A stretch of 64,000 nt of DNA from Capnocytophaga gingivalis ATCC 33624 (GCF_000174755.1 NZ_ACLQ01000035.1:124001-188000); one strand, 5' to 3'; shown: positions 52,472-62,468, counted from the stretch's first letter. Notes: generated from the sequence alone by a model not told the origin. Numbers and translations: made by a program.

Positions 52472-53404
52472 ATGAATCAACTAAGTGTCAACCACCTATT
52501 AGGTATCAAGTACCTCACTGCTGAAGATATAGAACTTATCTTCACCACTGCTGATCAGTTCAAGGAGGTCATCAACCGCCCTATCAAGAAAGTTCCTTCC
52601 CTAAGGGATATCACTATTGCCAATTTGTTTTTTGAGAATAGTACCCGTACACGCCTGTCCTTTGAACTGGCTGAAAAGAGACTTTCTGCCGATGTGATCA
52701 ACTTTTCTGCGGCACAATCTTCTGTAAAAAAGGGAGAAACACTCATCGATACTGTCAATAATATCTTGGCCATGAAAGTAGATATGGTGGTGATGCGTCA
52801 TCCCAACCCTGGGGCTGGGGTTTTCCTCTCCCAACATGTAAAAGTCCCCATCGTCAATGCTGGAGATGGTGCTCATGAACACCCTACTCAAGCTCTCTTG
52901 GATTCCTATTCCATTCGTGAGCGCTTAGGAAGTGTAAAAGGAAAAAAAGTAGTTATTGTAGGAGATATTCTACACTCCAGGGTAGCCCTTTCCAATATCT
53001 TTGCCCTACACAAGCAGGGTGCTGAAGTAGCTATATGTGGCCCTAAAACACTTATTCCTAAATATATACATGAATTGGGTGTACAGGTAGAGACAGATCT
53101 TAGAAAGGCGCTGCAATGGTGCGATGTTGCCAATATGCTACGTATTCAGAATGAACGTTTGGATATTCCTTACTTTCCTTCTACTCGCGAATATGTGCAA
53201 CAATACGGACTTACCCAAGAAATCCTAGATTCCTTGGGCAAGGAAATAGTCATCATGCACCCAGGCCCCATCAACCGAGGGGTAGAGATCACCAGTGAAG
53301 TAGCCGACAGCCCACAATCCATTATCCTTGATCAAGTAGAAAACGGGGTGGCTATTCGCATGGCTGTCATCTACCTATTGGCCTCACAGATTAAGATGCA
53401 GTAG
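52472..53404 (+). CDS. pyrB: Aspartate carbamoyltransferase catalytic chain
   Basis: 310 residues. NLFFENSTRTRLSFELAEK binds carbamoyl phosphate; also VVMRHPNPGAGVFLSQ, HPTQALLDSY, and IVIMHPGPINRGVEI. First committed step of pyrimidine synthesis. No pyrI regulatory gene follows; the dapA gene is convergent, 6 bases away. Confidence 0.96.
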   Translation: MNQLSVNHLLGIKYLTAEDIELIFTTADQFKEVINRPIKKVPSLRDITIANLFFENSTRTRLSFELAEKRLSADVINFSAAQSSVKKGETLIDTVNNILAMKVDMVVMRHPNPGAGVFLSQHVKVPIVNAGDGAHEHPTQALLDSYSIRERLGSVKGKKVVIVGDILHSRVALSNIFALHKQGAEVAICGPKTLIPKYIHELGVQVETDLRKALQWCDVANMLRIQNERLDIPYFPSTREYVQQYGLTQEILDSLGKEIVIMHPGPINRGVEITSEVADSPQSIILDQVENGVAIRMAVIYLLASQIKMQ

Positions 53405-53409
53405 ATTTT

Positions 53410-54291
53410 TTATTTTTGTAAGAACGCTCTCAATTGTTGTTGTAGAGAGTCAGAGGCTGTGCATAAGGGCAGGCGTACCTCAGGAGAACCTATTCCCAAG
53501 AGAGATAGGAGCGCCTTGATTCCTACAGGGTTTCCTTCTTTGAAAATTAGCTCCATCGCTTCTAAGAGCTGATACTGAATAGTGTTAGCCTCCTTACAAT
53601 TTTCCTCCAAACCCTGACGTATCATTTGACTATAGCGCTTAGGAAAAGCCTGTCCCAATACTGAAATGGTACCATCCCCTCCCAAGAGTACGGTAGGGAG
53701 GGCTGTGGCATCATCGCCTGAGATAACCAAAAAGCCTTCAGGACGCCCTTGCAAAAGGTGCATAATCTGGACTATATTACCCGAAGCTTCCTTAATCCCT
53801 ATAATATTAGGCACTTCCTTGGCCAATCGCAGTGTAGTATGATAGTCTATATTACTTCCAGTACGAGAGGGCACATTGTAGAGCATGATAGGCACACGGG
53901 AGGCTTGTGCCAAGGCTTTATAGTGCTGAAAGATACCCTCTTGAGAAGGCTTGTTATAATAGGGAGAGACTGAAAGTATCGCCACATAATCCTCTGGAGA
54001 TACTTCTTGTACTTGTTCTATAAGTGCCTGAGTATTGTTCCCTCCTACCCCAAGTACCATAGGAAGTCGCCCAGCATTGGCTTTCTTTACAGTTTGTTTG
54101 ACCAACTCTTTCTCTTCTGCCGAAAGAGTGGGGGTCTCCGCAGTGGTACCTAAGACCACTAAGTAATCAATCCCATTATCTATTTGATAATGTACCAATT
54201 GTTCAAGTGCTTGTACATCGACAGACTTGTCTGCCTTAAAGGGGGTAATAAGAGCTACCCCTGTACCCTGTAACATTTTCATTGTTTTCAT
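53410..54291 (-). CDS. dapA: 4-hydroxy-tetrahydrodipicolinate synthase
   Basis: 293 residues. TIM-barrel lyase that condenses pyruvate with aspartate semialdehyde for lysine and peptidoglycan. LGTTAETPTLS (variant of GTTGE), SPYYNKPSQEGIFQHY with catalytic Tyr, MLYNVPSRTG, and IGIKEASGN with the Schiff-base Lys. Its ATG overlaps the upstream stop (ATGA), which supports start 54291. Confidence 0.95.
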   Translation of the reverse strand: MKTMKMLQGTGVALITPFKADKSVDVQALEQLVHYQIDNGIDYLVVLGTTAETPTLSAEEKELVKQTVKKANAGRLPMVLGVGGNNTQALIEQVQEVSPEDYVAILSVSPYYNKPSQEGIFQHYKALAQASRVPIMLYNVPSRTGSNIDYHTTLRLAKEVPNIIGIKEASGNIVQIMHLLQGRPEGFLVISGDDATALPTVLLGGDGTISVLGQAFPKRYSQMIRQGLEENCKEANTIQYQLLEAMELIFKEGNPVGIKALLSLLGIGSPEVRLPLCTASDSLQQQLRAFLQK

Positions 54292-54800
54292 TGTAGTGTG
54301 TTTATCAGTTTTTTTGCTTCTTGGATAAAAATAGTCCCAGACTCTAAGGGAGTATCAATGATAATATCATTAAAAGCAGGATCTATCCCACTGACTCCTA
54401 TACGTAGTTTAGCCTTTACTCCCGAAGAGAGCAAGAGAAGTGGCAACTTAGGAGTGGAAAAAGCATTGATTAGCAAATCATACTCCAGTTCCCACAGCCT
54501 ATCAGCATGATAGTTACGTATATTTCCCGAATAATTAATATCCTGCCAAGAGAATAGTGGAATCCCTTCTATTTGAATATCAGTTCCCTTTTCTTCATAA
54601 CCCAAAATCACATAGTTTTCAGAATTGATACCATATCCTTTGATGAAATCTTTCAAGAAATCTACCTTCGCTACCTGCTCTATATCGACGATACAACCTA
54701 TACGAGCAATTTGTAACTTATTACCATTTAGATAATTAGCTCTATTTCTAAGATTCTTCCGAATCCTATTCTTGATTGCTATATTCTTAAATATTTTCAA
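54288..54800 (-). CDS. DUF6913-like conserved protein upstream of dapA
   Basis: 170 residues, no signal peptide. Resembles DUF6913: basic start (KNIAIKNRIRKNLRNR), IARIGCIVDIEQVAKVDFLK, YHADRLWELEYDLLINAFS, and LSSGVKAKLRIGVSG. Function unknown. The overlap with dapA implies coupled translation; it may be an accessory factor but nothing in the sequence says so. Confidence 0.7.
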   Translation of the reverse strand: MKIFKNIAIKNRIRKNLRNRANYLNGNKLQIARIGCIVDIEQVAKVDFLKDFIKGYGINSENYVILGYEEKGTDIQIEGIPLFSWQDINYSGNIRNYHADRLWELEYDLLINAFSTPKLPLLLLSSGVKAKLRIGVSGIDPAFNDIIIDTPLESGTIFIQEAKKLINTLQ

Positions 54801-54825
54801 AATAATTTTTCTAAGGATTTCACTG

Positions 54826-54853
54826 CAAATTTAATGAATATTTATTAATTTTG
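54826..54853. promoter_or_regulatory. Divergent -7 elements between the DUF6913 and nucleotidase genes
   Basis: TAAATTTG on the minus strand (54826-54833) toward dapA and TAATTTTG on the plus strand (54846-54853) toward the nucleotidase pair. They are 12 bases apart, so the two transcripts may interfere. Confidence 0.5.
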
Positions 54854-54877
54854 CACGCTGAAACTAAAACATTTTAC

Positions 54878-55645
54878 ATGAAAAATTTTCTTTTAAGATT
54901 ATTCCTCCTATCTGCATTTTTATCATCTTGTAAATCAAACGGTTACTTTCCGCAAGCTATCGATGGAGAGCAGCTCCAGATTACCAAGGATGCCGAAGAG
55001 GATGAGCAGATTAAGGATTATCTATCCCCTTTCCGTTATCATCTGAACAAATATTTGGACAAAGTACTTTCCTACAATAAGACTCCCATGCTCAAAGTCA
55101 TTGACCCAGAGGTAATGAATATGCCTATAGGAAATTTCTTTGCTGACTCCCAGTGTGAACAAGCTGATTCTTATTTTCTCAAAAAGAGAAAGAAACATAT
55201 TGACTTTGCTATGTTCAATTGGGGAGGAATCCGAACTGAAGTCCCTCAGGGAGATATTACCATCCGTCAGGTATTCCAAATCATGCCTTTTGAAAATCAG
55301 TTAGTCGTAGTGGAACTCACTGGGGATATGCTCTACAACATGGCCAAATATTTAGTAGAAAGTAAGTTTCCTCATCCCCTTTCCAAGCAAGTACAACTGA
55401 CTATCAATAAGCGAGGTGAGGTGGTAAGCTTTCTTATCAATAAAAAGCCTGTGCAACGTAAAAAACGTTACTTTGTATGTACCTTTGACTACCTTTACAA
55501 CGGAGGTGACAAAATGAACTTTTTCAAGGATGCACTAAGTGTCACCAATATTGACTATACTTCAAGAGATGCCATCATTGATTTCCTTAGAAAAACAGAT
55601 ACTTTGGATTTCAAAACTGATGAGCGATTTAGATTAAAAAAATAA
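54878..55645 (+). CDS. 5'-nucleotidase C-terminal domain lipoprotein
   Basis: 255 residues from ATG 54878; lipobox L-S-S-C18. It carries the substrate-binding half of UshA-type nucleotidases: FNWGGIRTEVPQGDITIRQV, IMPFENQLVVVELTGDMLY, and YLYNGGDKMNFF. The metal-binding half is the next gene, 4 bases away. Together they would form one periplasmic nucleotidase made of two chains, the reverse order of the usual fused protein. Confidence 0.85.
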   Translation: MKNFLLRLFLLSAFLSSCKSNGYFPQAIDGEQLQITKDAEEDEQIKDYLSPFRYHLNKYLDKVLSYNKTPMLKVIDPEVMNMPIGNFFADSQCEQADSYFLKKRKKHIDFAMFNWGGIRTEVPQGDITIRQVFQIMPFENQLVVVELTGDMLYNMAKYLVESKFPHPLSKQVQLTINKRGEVVSFLINKKPVQRKKRYFVCTFDYLYNGGDKMNFFKDALSVTNIDYTSRDAIIDFLRKTDTLDFKTDERFRLKK

Positions 55646-55649
55646 ACTT

Positions 55650-56567
55650 ATGGAAAGACGTAATTTTGTAAAAAATATAGGCGCTGGTGCACTCTTGCTA
55701 GGAATGGGAGGGATTTCTTTTGCTCTTGGCAAGAAAGAAATTCCTGCCAAAAATTATAGAAAACATATCACTATCCTTCATACGAATGATACTCATAGCC
55801 ATATAGACCCGTTGCCTGTGGATGACCCTCACTACCCTGACAAGGGAGGAGTAGCTCGCCGTGCAGTCTTGATAAATCAAGTACGCAAGGAGAACCCCAA
55901 CACCCTACTTTTTGATGCAGGGGATATCTTCCAAGGTACTCCTTACTTCAACTACTATGGAGGCGAATTAGAGTTTCGCCTTATGTCCATGCTCAAGTAT
56001 GATGCTGCTACTTTTGGTAATCACGATTTCGATAATGGTTTAGAGGGATTGCTCTCGCAACTCCCCCATGCCAAGTTTGATTTTATCAACTCCAATTATG
56101 ACTTCAAAGATACTATTTTGGAAGGAAAGGCTAAACCTTACAAAGTATTTGTAGTAGATGAAGTACGTGTCGGAGTCTATGGCTTAGGAGTAGAGCTCAA
56201 AGGATTGGTTACCAAAGAAAATTACCGAGAAACTAAGTATCTCGATCCTATAGAACTGGCTATTGATATGGAAAATAAGCTCAAGAAAAATGAGAAGTGT
56301 GATATTATTATCTGTCTTTCTCATCTTGGTTATCAATATCGTACAGATAAAGTATGTGATATCACTATCGCTAAAAGAACCTATAACACCGACCTTATCA
56401 TAGGAGGACATACGCATACTTTCCTTGGTGAACCTACAATTGTCAAAAACAAAAGCAACCGAGAGATTCTTGTCAATCAAGTAGGGTGTTATGGAATCAA
56501 TTTAGGCCGTATTGATTTCTATTTGGACAATAAGATTACCAGTAGTGGTACTCAGATTTTGGTATAA
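55650..56567 (+). CDS. 5'-nucleotidase N-terminal metallophosphatase domain
   Basis: 305 residues. N-terminus MERRNFVKNIGAGALLLGMGG looks like a twin-arginine signal (R-R-N-F-V-K). Metal site I-L-H-T-N-D-T-H-S-H, L-L-F-D-A-G-D-I-F-Q-G-T-P, FGNHDFD, C-L-S-H-L-G and G-G-H-T-H-T-F are all present, so the phosphatase half is intact. It needs the C-terminal half, encoded just upstream, to bind nucleotides. Probable role: nucleotide scavenging in the periplasm. Confidence 0.88.
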   Translation: MERRNFVKNIGAGALLLGMGGISFALGKKEIPAKNYRKHITILHTNDTHSHIDPLPVDDPHYPDKGGVARRAVLINQVRKENPNTLLFDAGDIFQGTPYFNYYGGELEFRLMSMLKYDAATFGNHDFDNGLEGLLSQLPHAKFDFINSNYDFKDTILEGKAKPYKVFVVDEVRVGVYGLGVELKGLVTKENYRETKYLDPIELAIDMENKLKKNEKCDIIICLSHLGYQYRTDKVCDITIAKRTYNTDLIIGGHTHTFLGEPTIVKNKSNREILVNQVGCYGINLGRIDFYLDNKITSSGTQILV

Positions 56568-56582
56568 CTAAGGTACTAAAAG

Positions 56583-56627
56583 AAAAAGGCAATTCATGGA
56601 TGGAACATCTTGAATTGCCTTTTTTTG
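56583..56627. terminator. Terminator between nucleotidase pair and beta-barrel gene
   Basis: AAAAAGGCAATTCA / TGAATTGCCTTTTT, perfect 14-base arms, loop about 14 bases. Can serve both directions. Confidence 0.88.
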
Positions 56628-56643
56628 TTATTCTGCTGATATT

Positions 56644-58368
56644 TTACTTTACATTGAATCGATACTTCATTCCTATTAGGAATTGGAATCCTTGTACAGG
56701 ATAGGTAGACCAGCGTAGGTAGTTATCTCCTGTGACATTGTGCAAAGAGGCAAAAGCCGTCCATCGCTTCAGGAAGGTATAATCTGTAGAGAAATTCAGA
56801 TCAAAGAAACCGTTCATTGTTACCTCTTCTACAGGTTGTGCCGCCAAAGGGTGCTTTATATCTTTTCTCTCTCCTACATAGAAGAATGATGCTCCTATAT
56901 TCCACTGCGGAAGTACTTGATAAAGTACTGAAAAAGAAGAAGTAAAGAGTGGTAAGTTCCATGCCTCTTGGTCTGTTTCATCAAAAGAGTAAGTAGCTAT
57001 CTTAAGAGTCCAATCCATACTGAATTTTTCAGAGAGTTTTCCAAGTAGGGAAGCCTTAGCTCCGAAGGACATAGCATCTTGGTAGAGAATGCGGTAGGTA
57101 TTATCATAGTGATAAGGCAAGCGAGTGGTCAAAGTATACTTTTCATTAGCTCGGAAAAGCGGCATTTGTTCTATTCGAGTATAGAAAGCCTTTACATCAT
57201 ACGAAAAGCTTTTGAACGCACGCCCTCTGACTCCTGCAAAGATGTCATAAGGAGTATAGGTAGGGTGTAGCTCTTGAGTTGGGGAAATATAGGGATTCTC
57301 TACACTCTGCTCTCTATAGGTAACCTGCTTGAGATCCCCTGTAATCCCTCCATACCATACCACGCCTTTCCCTTGAGGATCATAAGAAAATTCTAAATCT
57401 GGAAAAATTCGGAACTTATCTCCGCTGTTATCATTCTCTTTAGCATAATATCCTCCCAGCCCCACTCTCAGAGAGAATTCTTTTGTCGCATAGGTATAAG
57501 AAGGTCTTAACCCTAAAAGTGCCGACTTATAGAATACTCCTTCGGTGGTGGAAAAGCCCCTATCGAAAGAGCCTTGGAGGAAGTCTGCTTCTGCTTTCAG
57601 ACGAATAGTCTGTCCTTCCTTGAGGGCAAACCTCATAGAGGGGCGTAGGTTCAGATGCAGTTCAGAACTTTTGAAGTCGTCCTTCATCCCTTGTACAAAG
57701 AAATCCAAGCCCTCGAATGCCCCCTTGCTTAGGGTTAGCATTCCACTAAGTCCTCCATCGAGGTAACTCTGTTTGAGAGAGCCACTTATAGGCAAAAGAC
57801 TAACATCCTCTACCCCATACCAATGTAGCATACGGTGTTGTACATTGGCCGATAGCCCCCACTGATATTCCTTCTGTAGAGAATGATACCCTGCTTGGAG
57901 TTGGGTATTGGCAAAATTGTTATCCAAAGTAATCCCTTTGACATCTCCACGGGAGGAATGATGGTTGAAGTCCACAAGAAAATCGTCCGTATCACTGATA
58001 GGTAGAGCCACAAAGGCATCGGCAAAAAGTGTCGCATAGTTCCCCAAGCCAAGTGCTGCATAGGACTGGTATAAGGTATCCCGTACAGACGATACCGACA
58101 TGCGTACCGCCTTTCCTTTCTCTGGGACAAAGGTAGAAGCCACTGGTACTGAGTGTGTTGTATAGGTCACCTTTTTCTTGGCTACTGTAACAGAATCCTT
58201 CTTAGGAGTCTCTTCCCTATCCTTATGTACATCGGCTATAGTTGGAGTATAAGGTTTTACAATATCCACAGATATAGTTTCCAGCTTATCCTTGTCCTTT
58301 ACCTGAGCATATCCCCCAAAGGCAAAGAGAGAAAATGCCATCAAAGATATATTATATATTTTACTCAT
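56644..58368 (-). CDS. Outer membrane beta-barrel (TonB-receptor-like) protein
   Basis: 574 residues from ATG 58368. Signal peptide to about 20 (FGGYAQ). After a polar stretch (KPYTPTIADVHKDREETP) the rest is beta-strand rich and ends in an aromatic-rich strand (QFLIGMKYRFNVK). No plug domain is visible, so it is barrel-only and not a full TonB receptor. It starts 6 bases after the TPR gene stop, and pairs of TPR protein plus such a barrel recur in Bacteroidetes as far as I know. The two products may assemble together. Confidence 0.7.
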   Translation of the reverse strand: MSKIYNISLMAFSLFAFGGYAQVKDKDKLETISVDIVKPYTPTIADVHKDREETPKKDSVTVAKKKVTYTTHSVPVASTFVPEKGKAVRMSVSSVRDTLYQSYAALGLGNYATLFADAFVALPISDTDDFLVDFNHHSSRGDVKGITLDNNFANTQLQAGYHSLQKEYQWGLSANVQHRMLHWYGVEDVSLLPISGSLKQSYLDGGLSGMLTLSKGAFEGLDFFVQGMKDDFKSSELHLNLRPSMRFALKEGQTIRLKAEADFLQGSFDRGFSTTEGVFYKSALLGLRPSYTYATKEFSLRVGLGGYYAKENDNSGDKFRIFPDLEFSYDPQGKGVVWYGGITGDLKQVTYREQSVENPYISPTQELHPTYTPYDIFAGVRGRAFKSFSYDVKAFYTRIEQMPLFRANEKYTLTTRLPYHYDNTYRILYQDAMSFGAKASLLGKLSEKFSMDWTLKIATYSFDETDQEAWNLPLFTSSFSVLYQVLPQWNIGASFFYVGERKDIKHPLAAQPVEEVTMNGFFDLNFSTDYTFLKRWTAFASLHNVTGDNYLRWSTYPVQGFQFLIGMKYRFNVK

Positions 58369-58374
58369 TATCAA

Positions 58375-61365
58375 TTATTTATTAGATTTTTTTTCATTTG
58401 CTTTTATCTCAGCCAAAGCCTCCTTGGCCTGAGCGGTAATCTCTGGATCGTTTTTAAAATTCTCTAATACACTGTTGAGAATGTAGTTAGCCTGATAGAG
58501 ATCCTTAAGTCCATAGAAGTTCTTAGCCATAACTATCAATCCCTTAGCAGAGAACTCCTTATAACCTCCGTACTCCTTAGCCAATTTTTGGACTACTTCA
58601 TTTGATTTTTTATATTGCCCAGCTTTGTTCTTAAAATAGGCATCATAATAGAGAGCTTCTGCCATGAGGGCATCGGAGGCAGTTTTGCGCACCTCTGCAT
58701 ATTGTTTTTCGGCTTCAGCTTCATCTCCAGTAGCCATATAAGCACGTGCCATGATTACACGAGCATCATTCTTTAGGCGGTTATCAGCACCTTTCTCTGC
58801 CAATATTTTCTTAGCATACACTATAGCTTTGGCATGTTCCTTCTTCTTATAGAAGGCCTTCATCAGGTTCGAGCGTGCAAAAATGAGATTTTGTGCCACC
58901 GAAGAAGTCTTCTCTATCTCTTCGAGTAGAGGAAGTACTTTATCTGTGTCCTCTTTCTCCAAGTATATATTACTGAGCCTTACTAACACCTGTTCTGAGT
59001 ATTCATTACGCCCTTGAGCTAAGACTTTCTCATAGAGTGGCAATGCCTTATCTTTTTGATTTTCATCAAAGTATATTTGTGCTAGATAAAACTCTGCTTG
59101 AGAGGCCCCTGTTCCCTTAGGATAATCCTTAAGATATTTCTCAAGTGCTACTTTAGCCTCTTGCTTTTTATTCTGAACATATAGGCGTTCGGCTGCATCG
59201 AAAGCGGCACTGTCTATTTCGCTATCGGATACCTTCACATAGCCCAAGGCCTTAGCCCAAGCGGCATATTCCTCCATCTTCCCCATCTCAGCATAGATAT
59301 TCTTAGCCGAGCTGACCGCCTGCATAGCCTCAGGCGAAGAAGGATATTTCTGAGTAATCTTCTTGAAAATAGCCAATGCTTTTTGATTTTCATTCTTGTT
59401 ATAGAGCATCAGTCCTTCACGAAGCATAGCACGAGCAGTGTAGGTACCTTCTTGATACTGAGACTGTAACATCTCATAGAGTTCTGAGGCTTTTTCCATT
59501 TTCCCCTGTCCTACATAAGTATTGGCCAGTTCATAGATGGCATCCTCTCTGAGGTTGGACTTAGGATAATGGGTGATAAAGGCATTGAGAGCTTCTATCT
59601 TCTTAGGTACCCTATCTACTATACCATAGCTAATCGCTTTCTGGAAAGCAGCATAATCGGTATTGCTCACATTGGCTGTAATGACCTTATCATAGGCTTC
59701 CATAGCAGGCCAATACTTACCAGCGGCAAAGTAACTATCACCTAAACGCAAATTGGCATCGGCAAGGCGAGAAGCCTCTGGTTGTGTCTGTATATACTTA
59801 GAGAAATACTCAGCAGCCTCTACATATTTTTTCTGATTAAACAGAGCATACCCTAAGCCATAGAGTGCATTGGGATATTCCGCAAGAGTCGTTTCCTTAA
59901 GAGCTAAGAATGCTGAAAAATCCCTCTGTGCTTCTGGGTATTCATGTAGCTGATAGTGGGTTTCCCCTGACCAATAAGTAGCTCTTGCTTGTACCTGAGA
60001 TTGTGCTTTACTATTTTTAGCCTTTTGAAAATAAGGAAGTGCTTCCTTAAAATTGCCATCCCCATAGAGTTGCAGAGCATATAAGAAGGCAACCTGCTGA
60101 TAGATTTTTGGATCAGGAGAAGTGGATTTCTCCAACATATTCAGTGCCGAAGGGAAGTTCCCTGAGGTGATGTAAGAATCCAATAACAACTCCTTAAGTT
60201 CCTGTGTATGGTCATTAGGATAAGTATCTATATATGCTTGTATTACGGTAGGAGTGGACTCATAGGCATTCCCTACTTCATAGCTCAAGCGCGCATAGTT
60301 CAGATGAGCATCTTTCTTAATCTCAGACGAGAAATTCATCTGATAAGCATTACGAAAAGCATTGAGTGCCTGCTGTTTCTGCCCTGTTTTAAGATAACAT
60401 TGAGCTAAGTGATAGTAGGCATTTTGAGCTACCTGATTTTTGCCATTGATAATTCTATTGAACTGACCTATTGCCTTTTGGTAATCGCCCTGTTGGTAAT
60501 AAGCAAAACCTAAGTAATACAAATCTGTATCGGTATAGGTGCCATTCTTTCCTTTGTAAGCCTCCAGATAAGGAATCGCCTTAGTATATTGTTTGAGGTT
60601 AAAGTAACTCTCCCCTATGATCTTGTTAATCTCGGAACGGTACTGGGGATTATTGGTTTTTTCTAACTGGTGTAATCCTTCCTCCAAGGCTTTTTGGAAG
60701 TTTCCTTGTTTGAAGTTCATATCTGCCTGATAGTAAGAGAGGTTTTTGCTCAGCTCCTTTTCCTGTTCTACCTGTTGAAAAAACTGATTGGCCTGCTGGT
60801 AATCATCTGCATCATAGGCAATATAGCCCAAGTAATAAGCAGCCTTCTTGCCATACTCTTTGGAGTCCTTCACTTGGGAAAGGTATTGCTGTGCTGTCTC
60901 CTTGTCTCCATGAGCAAAGAGGGCATATCCATATTGGAAGTTGAACTTCTCATGCTGTTCTGCAGAGAGAGTAGGAATCTGTACTTTGTCGTACCAAGCT
61001 ATGGCAGTCTTGGTATCCCCTTTGTCAAAATAGTAATTCCCCATCTCGAAATTGGCATGAGTAGCATAGGGAGAAGTGGGATAGTCCTTTAGGTATTGTT
61101 GCATAAGTACATCGCCTCCTGTTTGGCGCCCTTGCAAGGCTGCTGAGGCTATATAGTAGCTACACTGCTCCTTCTGGGCTTGTGTGGTCGCTCGTCGTAA
61201 CTCTTTTCTAAAAAAGTGAGACGAGGCCTTGTATTGCTTCTGATAATACAGAGAAAGTGCCTTTTGTAGCGTTTTGCTCTCATGGGTATACTGAGCCGTG
61301 CTCTGCCCCCAAGACAGCTGTGAGAGGAGTGCTATGGTTAAGGCTGAAACGAATTTATATTTCAT
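58375..61365 (-). CDS. Large TPR-repeat exported protein
   Basis: 996 residues. Signal peptide to about 20 (LSWGQ). The rest is a long run of tetratricopeptide repeats (for example AYFQQGDYQKAIGQFNRII, ALYGLGYALFNQKKYVEAAEYF, EAIYELANTYVGQGKMEKASELY). A scaffold for protein-protein contacts, periplasmic or outer-membrane bound. First of a two-gene unit with the barrel protein. Specific function unknown; similar proteins are not part of a pathway I can name. Confidence 0.88.
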   Translation of the reverse strand: MKYKFVSALTIALLSQLSWGQSTAQYTHESKTLQKALSLYYQKQYKASSHFFRKELRRATTQAQKEQCSYYIASAALQGRQTGGDVLMQQYLKDYPTSPYATHANFEMGNYYFDKGDTKTAIAWYDKVQIPTLSAEQHEKFNFQYGYALFAHGDKETAQQYLSQVKDSKEYGKKAAYYLGYIAYDADDYQQANQFFQQVEQEKELSKNLSYYQADMNFKQGNFQKALEEGLHQLEKTNNPQYRSEINKIIGESYFNLKQYTKAIPYLEAYKGKNGTYTDTDLYYLGFAYYQQGDYQKAIGQFNRIINGKNQVAQNAYYHLAQCYLKTGQKQQALNAFRNAYQMNFSSEIKKDAHLNYARLSYEVGNAYESTPTVIQAYIDTYPNDHTQELKELLLDSYITSGNFPSALNMLEKSTSPDPKIYQQVAFLYALQLYGDGNFKEALPYFQKAKNSKAQSQVQARATYWSGETHYQLHEYPEAQRDFSAFLALKETTLAEYPNALYGLGYALFNQKKYVEAAEYFSKYIQTQPEASRLADANLRLGDSYFAAGKYWPAMEAYDKVITANVSNTDYAAFQKAISYGIVDRVPKKIEALNAFITHYPKSNLREDAIYELANTYVGQGKMEKASELYEMLQSQYQEGTYTARAMLREGLMLYNKNENQKALAIFKKITQKYPSSPEAMQAVSSAKNIYAEMGKMEEYAAWAKALGYVKVSDSEIDSAAFDAAERLYVQNKKQEAKVALEKYLKDYPKGTGASQAEFYLAQIYFDENQKDKALPLYEKVLAQGRNEYSEQVLVRLSNIYLEKEDTDKVLPLLEEIEKTSSVAQNLIFARSNLMKAFYKKKEHAKAIVYAKKILAEKGADNRLKNDARVIMARAYMATGDEAEAEKQYAEVRKTASDALMAEALYYDAYFKNKAGQYKKSNEVVQKLAKEYGGYKEFSAKGLIVMAKNFYGLKDLYQANYILNSVLENFKNDPEITAQAKEALAEIKANEKKSNK

Positions 61366-61376
61366 AATCTACATTT

Positions 61377-62405
61377 TTAATAATTATATTCTACTTTGAT
61401 ATGCGAAGAAGTAGGATGTGCCTGACAGGTGAGTATCATCCCCTTCTCTACTTCTTCTTGGGAGAGTACCTGATTGTTATCCATCTCGGCGCTACCTTCT
61501 GTTACCTTGCCTATACAACTGCTACATGCTCCTGTAAGGCAGGAGTAAGAGACATCGAAGCCTTTGGACAACAATTCACTCAGAATTGTTGGCTTTCGTT
61601 CTATTGTAAGGATCTGTTCCTTTCCGCCTAAGCGAACAGTAATCTCTGCTGTTCCCTTATACTCTTTCTTAGGAGCTTCAGTTACGGTAAAGAGTTCTGT
61701 ATGGATTTTCTTTTTCTCATAATTCTTCTGGAGCTCATCGCGAACGGCCTCAACCATCAGCTGTGGCCCACAGATGTAGAAGCGACCAAAGTCCACCTCC
61801 TGGTACTTACTCTCAAGCAAATGGTGTACCATGGCGGGATCTATATGTCCAAAAAGCGCATTTTTCTCATGGGATTTGCTATATACATACTGCACAAAGA
61901 ACCTATCAGGATATTGTTTGTGGAGTTGTTCAATCTCAGGGGCAAACATGGTCGTCTGAGGAGTCCTGTTGCCATAGACAAGAAGAATCTTACAAGTGGT
62001 TCTCTCCAAGGCTACCTTGATGATACTTAGCATAGGAGTAATCCCACTCCCAGCCGCAAAAAGGCCTAAGTTCTCTGGAGAAATTTCAGGAATGTAGGCA
62101 AACTTTCCTTCTGGAGGGAATACCTCCAAGAGGTCTCCTACTTGTAACTGCTCACAAGCATAAGTAGAGAACAGACCATTGGGTATCTGCTTGATAGCCA
62201 CACTGATAACATCTTCATAAGGAGATGAACAGATAGAATAGGCACGGCGTACAAGCTTCCCTTCTATTTCTTTTTCTAAAGAAATATATTGCCCTGCAAA
62301 GAAATCAAAGGAAAACTTCAATTCTTGAGGGATTACAAAAGATATTTTAACCGAATCCGCGGTAACTCTCTCTATCTGAGAGACGGCTAAGGATACTGAT
62401 TTCAT
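61377..62405 (-). CDS. PaaE-like ferredoxin:NAD(P)H oxidoreductase
   Basis: 342 residues. N-terminal FAD-binding barrel (R-A-Y-S-I-C-S-S-P), NAD-binding fold with GSGITPMLSIIK, and C-terminal plant-type 2Fe-2S domain with C-x4-C-x2-C (SYSCLTGACSSCIG) plus the last Cys in LTCQAHP. Electron donor to an oxygenase or other reductase; no paaABCD genes are near, so the partner is unknown. Downstream of pyrC by 63 bases. Confidence 0.88.
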   Translation of the reverse strand: MKSVSLAVSQIERVTADSVKISFVIPQELKFSFDFFAGQYISLEKEIEGKLVRRAYSICSSPYEDVISVAIKQIPNGLFSTYACEQLQVGDLLEVFPPEGKFAYIPEISPENLGLFAAGSGITPMLSIIKVALERTTCKILLVYGNRTPQTTMFAPEIEQLHKQYPDRFFVQYVYSKSHEKNALFGHIDPAMVHHLLESKYQEVDFGRFYICGPQLMVEAVRDELQKNYEKKKIHTELFTVTEAPKKEYKGTAEITVRLGGKEQILTIERKPTILSELLSKGFDVSYSCLTGACSSCIGKVTEGSAEMDNNQVLSQEEVEKGMILTCQAHPTSSHIKVEYNY

Positions 62406-62468
62406 TCTTAATTGTTAATCGTTAATTGTCAATGATAGCCATATGAAGAGAACTAATCATTACTGGCA

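Noticed and set aside
52555..53133. Minus-strand open frames inside pyrB
   Set aside because: Shadows of the pyrB frame; no start context or family match.
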